Shown: one piece after another, positions 1 to 4,891 of the stretch
Layout: the number at the start of each line of letters is the position of its first letter
How positions within the stretch are numbered: position 1 is the first letter of the stretch
Assembly (NCBI GenBank): GCA_021798655.1
Contig: JAJZFE010000495.1
Span: forward strand, 1-6,182
Source: Acidobacteriota bacterium
GTDB lineage: Bacteria; Acidobacteriota; Terriglobia; Terriglobales; Acidobacteriaceae
Length of the DNA stretch: 6,182 nt
Reading direction: 5' to 3'
Program-made: the position numbers and the translations under genes
The notes under the pieces: generated by a model
Databases searched by the model: none
The model's input: the letters and a program-made list of their open reading frames with translations, nothing else
Told to the model about the DNA's origin: nothing

Positions 1-857
1 TACACGCCGGGGTCGATCATCACTCCTGCCGGGTCAATCGTCGTCAGCGTCACACGTGCATCGCGCAGCTTGTTCACGCACTGCTGACGCAGGCTTTCGA
101 TGCGGTTGCTCGTGTCGATCGGCACGCTGGCCATATCCAGCGAAGGAAATCCGCGCCCGATCCAGATCATGTTCTTCCGTCCCGGATGCCCCATCACAGC
201 CTCGGCCACGCGGCGCAGCGTCAGAAACGCCGTTCCATACCGCTCGGCCGCCCAGCTGTTGGAGGTGTTTCGCCAAGGGTTGCCCGTGAAGTGATGCTTC
301 AGCGAGTCCAGCAGCAGCTGCTTGTTCTGCGTATAGTCGCGCAGCACCTCGAACCGGTCGATTCCCACCGCGATGATCATCGTCGGCGTCGTCAGGTGGT
401 CCGGCTGCTTCTTCAGATACTGCTCCACCGAGTACAGCGCGAACGCCATGTCCTCAAACCGCGTGTTGAACTCATCCAGCAGGATAATGTTCACCGGCGA
501 CCGAGGCGCCAGCCGATCCAGGTCGGCCGTCGATTCAACGTCCACCGTCGGCGCCGGCAGTCGCTGACCACCCAGATCGAAGTTGGTGATCGTCTGCGGC
601 TCATCGTTCTCGGTGATGTGGAAGTCGTCCTTCGTCAGCCCGGTCACCAGGTTCCCCTGCTTGTCCGTGGCCACCACATCCAGCGCCACCACACGCGTGG
701 TCACGCGCATCGTGTAGGTGCCGTCCGCGTTCTTCGTCGGCTGCTGCGTGTTGGGAACCTGCTGCGTGTTGGGAACCTGCTGCGCTCCCGCAGCAAGCGA
801 GCCCGCCACAACCGCAGCAAGAAGACAGAAAGGGTTGTGTCGCGGCACCTTCAACAT
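1..857 (-). CDS. Exported VWFA-related (acidobacterial-type) protein, C-terminus missing
   Basis: This open frame on the minus strand has no stop before the window edge; 285 residues are visible and the C-terminus is lost. Residues 1-25 look like a Sec signal peptide: Lys3/Arg6, a hydrophobic stretch around 11-24, and a likely cleavage after AGA (23-25). A short Gln/Pro/Thr linker (26-40) contains a duplicated hexapeptide. Residues about 48-95 (RVTTRVVALDVVATDKQG, then TGLTKDDF) match the N-terminal part typical of the VWFA-related acidobacterial family (TIGR03436). The VWFA fold follows from about 120, with VNIILLDEFNT at the metal-site strand and HPGRKNMIWIGRGFP (224-238) as the family's signature strand. 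The first metal-site loop is DEFNT, not the canonical DxSxS. The role is unknown; the family is exported and abundant in Acidobacteria. ATG at 857 is chosen, but in-frame GTG codons at 863 and 866 exist, and an AAAGGG sits 10 nt before the one at 866. It lies 66 nt downstream of the hydrolase gene, on the same strand. Confidence 0.88.
   Translation of the reverse strand, partial: MLKVPRHNPFCLLAAVVAGSLAAGAQQVPNTQQVPNTQQPTKNADGTYTMRVTTRVVALDVVATDKQGNLVTGLTKDDFHITENDEPQTITNFDLGGQRLPAPTVDVESTADLDRLAPRSPVNIILLDEFNTRFEDMAFALYSVEQYLKKQPDHLTTPTMIIAVGIDRFEVLRDYTQNKQLLLDSLKHHFTGNPWRNTSNSWAAERYGTAFLTLRRVAEAVMGHPGRKNMIWIGRGFPSLDMASVPIDTSNRIESLRQQCVNKLRDARVTLTTIDPAGVMIDPGV
743..784. repeat. 18-nt tandem duplication in the VWFA gene
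   Basis: Two perfect 18-nt copies (743-760 and 761-778) are followed by the first 6 nt of a third. On the coding strand this gives residues QVPNTQ twice, directly after the predicted signal peptide cleavage site. The unit is a multiple of three, so frame is kept. It most likely arose by slippage in a flexible linker. Confidence 0.9.
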
Positions 858-894
858 ACGCACCACGCTACCACAGCCCTTTCGGCCAATCCAT

Positions 895-924
895 CGTCGT
901 TCGCGCGACGGCGGTCGTTCGCGC
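895..924. repeat. 11-nt direct repeat with hairpin in the hydrolase-VWFA gap
   Basis: GTCGTTCGCGC occurs at 896-906 and again at 914-924, separated by 7 nt (period 18). The first copy also forms a 5-bp hairpin, CGTCG (895-899) with CGACG (906-910), around a 6-nt loop. There is no T-run after it on the minus strand, so it is not a standard intrinsic terminator. It occupies about half of the 66-bp gap between the two exported-protein genes. I see no convincing promoter in the rest of the gap. Confidence 0.6.
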
Positions 925-2372
925 TACTGCGCCGCCCGCTGCTCGTCGTCGGTCATCGTCGCGGCCCAGCCTTCGTAGATCAACCGGCTCCGCTCGCGGT
1001 TCCACACGTCCACCGGCAGCACCGTCAACTGCTCGCGCGTCAGGGCCGGAAACCCCGTTCCCAGCGCATCGATCCCGGCCTCGCGGTCTTCGCGGTTGAA
1101 GCTCTTGGCCTCATCCACGTGGTTCTCCGTCACCCATGTGCCGATGTGCGTCGTCGGCTCCGCGGCAATCGTCGCCGCGTCCCACAGCGCAAAGTGCAGC
1201 TGCTCATTCAGCCACGCCACTCCATCGCGGTCCACCCACGACGGCCGATGGCTGATGCCCGGATACACGATCGTCGTAAACACGTTCTTCGCCGCCGGCG
1301 AGTCCTTCCCTACCAGCTGCAGCGCGCGCTCCTGCTCGTCCGCAAACCAGGCCGGCGGATGATGTGCAATATCCATCACCGTGTCGTTCGAGCCGTTCAT
1401 CACCAGCATCGGCCCACGCTCCGCGTTCAGTGCATACAGCACGGCACCGCGGTCGCCCAGCGGCAGCAGCGCCTTGTACGGCGGCATCTGGCAGGGCAGG
1501 GGATTGGCATCGAAGTACCCGCCCGGCCCGTCATACACGCCGCCGCCGGAGATCAGCACCGCGTGAATGCGCAGGTCAATCGCGCCCGTGATGCCCACAA
1601 TGAATCCGCCCATCGAGTATCCCGCCACGCCGATCCGCGACGCATCCACATCATGCCGCGACCGCAGATAACTCACCGCCTGCATCACATCGGTCTGCAT
1701 CAACCCACCCAGCCGCTGGCCCCAGTCCGTGCGTGGCATCCCCATCGGCGGGCTCACCCACTTGTCGTGCGCTCCGGTCCGCGACAGCATCTGGCCGTTC
1801 CGCTCACCCTCGCCAATCGGGTCGTACGTCACCACCACCGCGCCAGCCTTGGCAAACAGCATCCCGCTGTACATCGCGTACCAGCTGTACTTGTCCCCGC
1901 CGTGCCCATTCACAATCACGATGCCCGGCAGCTTTGTCTTGTTCTTGCCCGTGGACTTCGTCAGCGCCGGGTCCGGGTAGTACACAATCGCCGGCACGAT
2001 CATCTCGTCCGCCGTGCCATAGGTCACACGGTCCGCGCGCACGCCCGGCATCGGCGTAAACGACGACCACGTCCGCTCCTGCAGCTTCGGCAGCGGGTCG
2101 GGAATATAGAGCGCCGCGCGAATCTGCTTGCGCCACTGCGCCAGTCGCGCCTTCTGCTGCGCGCTCGTCAGGCTCGACGCTGGAGCCAGCGGCGTCACGG
2201 GAGCACCTGTCCCGGCCTGCGCACGCTCTGCCGCAGTCATCCGCCCGTCAGGATCATTCGGCCCCACCACCTGCGCCCGCGCTGCCGCATGTCCCATGCC
2301 CGCGCACAACACCGCCGCTGCTACCCGCCGAAACCATCCCTTTGCACTCCGCATTGTTGCACTCTGCGTCAT
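924..2372 (-). CDS. Exported alpha/beta hydrolase (dienelactone hydrolase / acetyl-xylan esterase-like)
   Basis: The product is 482 residues. Residues 1-33 form a signal peptide: Arg/Lys-rich start, hydrophobic segment VAAAVLCAGMGHAA, and AxA-type cleavage at ARA (31-33). An Ala/Pro/Thr-rich linker (about 48-70) leads to the hydrolase core (about 110-395). Visible catalytic features are an oxyanion-type NGHGG (155-159), the nucleophile elbow GYSMGG (251-256, Ser253), an acid candidate Asp330 in GSND, and His375 in GISHRP. A tail of about 100 residues follows the catalytic His. This supports a serine esterase or peptidase-like enzyme acting outside the cytoplasm; the substrate cannot be read from the sequence. 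The open frame continues upstream to 2591, but the upstream part overlaps purU and looks non-coding. ATG 2372 gives the signal peptide and has a purine-rich site ahead of it; ATG 2354 is possible but has none. The stop TAG is at 926-924. Confidence 0.9.
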   Translation of the reverse strand: MTQSATMRSAKGWFRRVAAAVLCAGMGHAAARAQVVGPNDPDGRMTAAERAQAGTGAPVTPLAPASSLTSAQQKARLAQWRKQIRAALYIPDPLPKLQERTWSSFTPMPGVRADRVTYGTADEMIVPAIVYYPDPALTKSTGKNKTKLPGIVIVNGHGGDKYSWYAMYSGMLFAKAGAVVVTYDPIGEGERNGQMLSRTGAHDKWVSPPMGMPRTDWGQRLGGLMQTDVMQAVSYLRSRHDVDASRIGVAGYSMGGFIVGITGAIDLRIHAVLISGGGVYDGPGGYFDANPLPCQMPPYKALLPLGDRGAVLYALNAERGPMLVMNGSNDTVMDIAHHPPAWFADEQERALQLVGKDSPAAKNVFTTIVYPGISHRPSWVDRDGVAWLNEQLHFALWDAATIAAEPTTHIGTWVTENHVDEAKSFNREDREAGIDALGTGFPALTREQLTVLPVDVWNRERSRLIYEGWAATMTDDEQRAAQ

Positions 2373-2377
2373 CGTTG

Positions 2378-2389
2378 CCTGTTCCCTTC
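2378..2389 (-). promoter_or_regulatory. Ribosome binding site supporting hydrolase start at 2372
   Basis: On the minus strand the leader reads GAAGGGAACAGG ahead of the ATG, with AAGGG 11 nt and AGG 5 nt from it. The alternative ATG at 2354 has no comparable purine-rich stretch, so this site favours 2372. Confidence 0.5.
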
Positions 2390-2427
2390 GTGCCGGCCGC
2401 CGTCTCGCACTGCCTGCCACTCTCCCG

Positions 2428-2456
2428 AACCTAATGACCCTGTCTCCGAGTGTCAA
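2428..2456 (-). promoter_or_regulatory. Candidate sigma70-type promoter for the hydrolase gene
   Basis: The minus strand has a perfect -35 hexamer TTGACA (2456-2451), a 17-nt spacer, and TAGGTT (2433-2428). The -10 keeps the three most important bases (TA...T) but matches only 3 of 6. Transcription would start near 2421, giving a leader of about 50 nt before the ATG at 2372. No comparable promoter was seen for purU in the same 127-bp divergent spacer. Confidence 0.45.
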
Positions 2457-2499
2457 GCACCGCACCTCCTGCGGCATTCCGCTGCGCGCATCGGCTACC

Positions 2500-3411
2500 A
2501 TGGACACACCCGTGAACGCGCCCGAAATCACCACCGCAACCCTGCTCATCGACTGCCCCGACCGCAAGGGCCTCGTCGCCGCCATCATCAACTTCCTCGT
2601 CGACCGCTACGACGTCAACATCCTCAACGCCGACCAGCATCAGGATGCCGAGCTGGGCCTCTTCTTCATGCGCGTTGAGTTTTCCACCTCCGCCTTTTCC
2701 ACCTCCGCCTTCTCCACCGACGCCCCCGGCCTCAACGAAGCCAACTTCCGCGCCGCCATCACGCCCGTCGCCGAGCAGTTCCACATGAACTGGCGCATCG
2801 AGTTCGCCGCCGTCCGGCAGAACGTCGCCCTCTTCGTCTCGCAGTATCTGCACTGCCTTGCCGACCTGCTCCACCGCCACCAGGCCGGCGAGTTCCGCGC
2901 CAACATCGCGCTCATCGTCAGCAATCACCTGGCCGCGCAGCCGCTCGCAGAGTTCTACGGAATCCCGTTTCATTACCTGCCCGTGACGCGCGAAAACAAA
3001 GCCGAGATCGAAGCGCAGCAGCTCGCTCTGCTACAGCAGCACAGCATCGACCTCGTCATCCTCGCGCGCTACATGCAGATCCTCTCGCCGGCCTTCGTCG
3101 CCGCCTACCCGCGGCGCATCATCAACGTGCACCACTCGTTCCTGCCCGCGTTCACCGGCGCGAAGCCGTATCACGCTGCCTTCGCGCGCGGCGTCAAGCT
3201 CATCGGTGCCACCAGCCACTACGTCACCGCGGAGCTCGATGAAGGCCCCATCATCGAGCAGGACGTCGCCCGCGTCAGCCAGAACGATCAGCTACCCTCG
3301 CTCATCCAGAAAGGCCGCGACCTCGAACGCCTCGTCCTCTCCCGCGCCGTGCAGTGGCACCTCGACCACCGCATCCTCAGCTACGCAAACAAGACCGTCA
3401 TCTTCGCCTAG
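2500..3411 (+). CDS. purU: Formyltetrahydrofolate deformylase (PurU)
   Basis: The enzyme hydrolyses 10-formyl-tetrahydrofolate to formate and tetrahydrofolate, balancing one-carbon pools in the cytoplasm. The product is 303 residues; the E. coli protein is about 280. An N-terminal ACT domain (about 12-100) begins TATLLIDCPDRKG and includes FFMRVEF. The formyltransferase-type catalytic domain follows (about 108-303): AHCL-like LHCL at 117-120, IINVHHSFLPAF (207-218) with catalytic Asn209 and His211, GATSHYV (236-242), and LDEGPIIEQD (246-255) with catalytic Asp247. The HHSFLPAF form and the ACT domain separate it from PurN. An in-frame repeat (residues 61-75) accounts for much of the extra length. 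The frame stays open upstream, with an ATG at 2434, but the family alignment begins just after 2500, so 2500 is preferred. There is no clear Shine-Dalgarno before it. It is convergent with glmM and divergent from the hydrolase gene. Confidence 0.95.
   Translation: MDTPVNAPEITTATLLIDCPDRKGLVAAIINFLVDRYDVNILNADQHQDAELGLFFMRVEFSTSAFSTSAFSTDAPGLNEANFRAAITPVAEQFHMNWRIEFAAVRQNVALFVSQYLHCLADLLHRHQAGEFRANIALIVSNHLAAQPLAEFYGIPFHYLPVTRENKAEIEAQQLALLQQHSIDLVILARYMQILSPAFVAAYPRRIINVHHSFLPAFTGAKPYHAAFARGVKLIGATSHYVTAELDEGPIIEQDVARVSQNDQLPSLIQKGRDLERLVLSRAVQWHLDHRILSYANKTVIFA
2680..2724. repeat. 15-nt x 3 tandem repeat inside purU (FSTSA/FSTSA/FSTDA)
   Basis: Copies at 2680-2694 and 2695-2709 are identical; the third (2710-2724) matches at 12 of 15 bases. 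The unit encodes five residues, so the frame is preserved. It falls in the ACT domain right after the FFMRVE strand, where the E. coli protein runs straight into its next helix. This reads as a small slippage expansion in a surface loop. Confidence 0.9.
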
Positions 3412-3424
3412 GACAGTTCTCTCC

Positions 3425-3446
3425 TGGGTGCAGATCCCAATGTTTT
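3425..3446 (+). terminator. Weak possible terminator after purU
   Basis: TGGG (3425-3428) pairs with CCCA (3436-3439) around a 7-nt loop, then TTTT occurs at 3443-3446. It starts 13 nt after the purU stop. The stem has only 4 bp and the T-run is short and displaced, so this is a poor match to a standard intrinsic terminator; the larger inverted repeat next to it could serve instead. Confidence 0.25.
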
Positions 3447-3483
3447 CTGACCCTGTCATCCCGCAGCGCAGCGGAGGGATCTG
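3431..3483. repeat. Inverted repeat in the purU-glmM convergent spacer, likely a dispersed intergenic element
   Basis: CAGATCCC (3431-3438) and GGGATCTG (3476-3483) are perfect 8-bp inverted copies. Inside, ATCCC (3458-3462) also pairs with GGGAT (3476-3480), and CCGC (3461-3464) pairs with GCGG (3471-3474) over a 6-nt loop, giving alternative hairpins. The segment TGTCATCCCGCAGCGCAGCG and the following GAGGGATCTGC resemble short palindromic intergenic repeats that I recall from acidobacterial genomes; that link is from memory and unchecked. The rest of the spacer (3484-3536) shows nothing recognisable. Confidence 0.55.
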
Positions 3484-3536
3484 CTTCTTGAACGGGCGAC
3501 GACACCTGATCGCAATCCGCTCCAGTGGTTGCGCGT

Positions 3537-4874
3537 TCAGACCCCAAGCTCCGCGCGGATCGCTGCCGCAATGGCCTCCGCGTGCTGCCGCATCGCCGCT
3601 TCGCTCTCGGCCTCAATCATCACCCGCGCCAGCGCCTCGGTCCCGGAGTACCGAATCACCACGCGCCCCGTATCCCGCAGGGCCTCTTCCGCCGCGCGAA
3701 TCGTCTCCACCACCGCAGGCAGCGTCTCCAGCGGCACCTTCTCGCGCACCTTCACGTTCAGAATCACCTGCGGGTAGTTCTTCAGGTCCGCAATCAGTTC
3801 GCCCAGCGTCTTGCCGCTGCGGTGCACCACATCCAGCACCATCAGCGCCGTCAGCAGCCCGTCACCGGTCGTCGCGCGGGCAGGGAACAGCACATGCCCG
3901 CTCTGCTCCCCGCCCAGCGCCGCTCCGCTCTTCCGCATCTCTTCCAGCACATACTTGTCGCCCACCGGCGCCCGCAGCATCGCAATGCCGCTGCGCTTCA
4001 ATGCCGCCTCAAATCCCATGTTCGACATCGTCGTCGCCACCACCACATCTCCCGCCAGCTCGCCCCGCGCGTGCATGTCGCGCGCACAGGCCAGCATCAC
4101 CGCATCGCCGTTCACCACGTTGCCATGCTCATCGGCAAACATTGCGCGGTCGGCATCGCCGTCGAATGTAAACCCCATCGAAGCCCCGCGCGCCTTCACC
4201 TCGGCCGCAACAATCTCCGGATGCAGCGCGCCACAATGCTCGTTGATGTTCCGTCCATCCGGCGAAGCATGCGTCACCTCCACCGTCCCGCCCAGGTGCT
4301 CAAACAACTGCGGTGCCACCGCACTCGCCGCACCATTCGCGCAGTCAATCACAACCTTGCGATTGTCGAGCGAGATTCCCGGCACCGCCTCCAGCAAGAA
4401 CTTCACATACTCCGCACGAAAGCTCGCGTTCACCTCTGGCAGCGCCCCGTCTTCGTCCTCAGCCGTACCGGCGGCGAGCACGCGCTCAATCCCGGCTTCG
4501 ATCTCCATCTCCACCGCATCGGGCAGCTTGTAGCCGTCGCCGCCAAAGATCTTGATGCCGTTATCGCGCCACGGATTATGTGACGCTGAGATCACCACGC
4601 CCGCGCCGTAGCCATGTTTGCGCGCCAGGAACGCAATGGCCGGCGTCGTCATCACGCCTGCGTTTGCCACCGTCGCGCCGCCTTCGCGCAGCCCGGCTGC
4701 GAGCGTTGTCGCAATCCACGGTCCGCTCTCGCGTGTATCCATGCCCATCACCACGGTCGCGCCCGCTCCCAGTCTCGTCGCCAGCGCCACGCCCACGGCA
4801 CGCACAGTGCGCTTGTCCAGCGGAGCCTCACCAGCCACCGCGCGAATCCCGTCCGTCCCAAACAACTTCCGCAT
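3537..4874 (-). CDS. glmM: Phosphoglucosamine mutase (GlmM)
   Basis: The enzyme interconverts glucosamine-6-phosphate and glucosamine-1-phosphate, the step before GlmU on the way to UDP-N-acetylglucosamine for peptidoglycan and lipopolysaccharide. The product is 445 residues, the usual family length. It begins MRKLFGTDGIRA, the characteristic GlmM opening. Domain 1 carries the active-site loop ISASHNP (95-101) with the phosphorylated Ser98. The metal loop FDGDADR (237-243) supplies Asp238, Asp240 and Asp242. GGEQSGH (321-327) is the sugar-binding loop that marks GlmM rather than phosphomannomutase or phosphoglucomutase. The C-terminal phosphate-binding loop is RYSGTEALARVM (408-419), where the more usual form has Pro after Glu. 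All key residues are intact. The start is fixed by the conserved N-terminus and by GAGGG 8 nt upstream. It follows xseA by 17 nt, so it is probably expressed from a promoter upstream of xseA. The stop is TGA at 3539-3537. Confidence 0.97.
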   Translation of the reverse strand: MRKLFGTDGIRAVAGEAPLDKRTVRAVGVALATRLGAGATVVMGMDTRESGPWIATTLAAGLREGGATVANAGVMTTPAIAFLARKHGYGAGVVISASHNPWRDNGIKIFGGDGYKLPDAVEMEIEAGIERVLAAGTAEDEDGALPEVNASFRAEYVKFLLEAVPGISLDNRKVVIDCANGAASAVAPQLFEHLGGTVEVTHASPDGRNINEHCGALHPEIVAAEVKARGASMGFTFDGDADRAMFADEHGNVVNGDAVMLACARDMHARGELAGDVVVATTMSNMGFEAALKRSGIAMLRAPVGDKYVLEEMRKSGAALGGEQSGHVLFPARATTGDGLLTALMVLDVVHRSGKTLGELIADLKNYPQVILNVKVREKVPLETLPAVVETIRAAEEALRDTGRVVIRYSGTEALARVMIEAESEAAMRQHAEAIAAAIRAELGV

Positions 4875-4882
4875 CTCTCTCG

Positions 4883-4887
4883 CCCTC
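4883..4887 (-). promoter_or_regulatory. Ribosome binding site of glmM
   Basis: GAGGG on the minus strand lies 8 nt before the glmM ATG, inside the 17-nt gap after the xseA stop. Its placement suits independent initiation on a shared xseA-glmM message. Confidence 0.65.
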
Positions 4888-4891
4888 GTTC

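Noticed and set aside
2128..2499. Upstream extension of the purU frame
   Set aside because: The extension is antisense to the hydrolase's N-terminal coding region for most of its length and has no family similarity; the ACT domain begins just after 2500.
2373..2591. N-terminal extension of the hydrolase frame up to 2591
   Set aside because: It would overlap purU and place 73 non-homologous residues ahead of a good signal peptide; ATG 2372 with its purine-rich leader fits better.
186..2678. Very long plus-strand open frame (830 codons) opposite the VWFA and hydrolase genes
   Set aside because: The translation is extremely rich in Arg, His and Pro with no recognisable domain, which is the expected antisense shadow of GC-rich genes; the minus strand has clear signal peptides and catalytic motifs.
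2431..2973. Minus-strand Gly/Val/Asp-rich frame opposite purU, containing GGGGKGGGGK
   Set aside because: The glycine-rich run is just the reverse complement of the FSTSA repeat in purU; no start signal or family match.
3525..4583. Plus-strand open frames opposite glmM
   Set aside because: They are Arg/His-rich or Ser/Ala/Pro-rich shadows; glmM is intact with every active-site motif on the minus strand.
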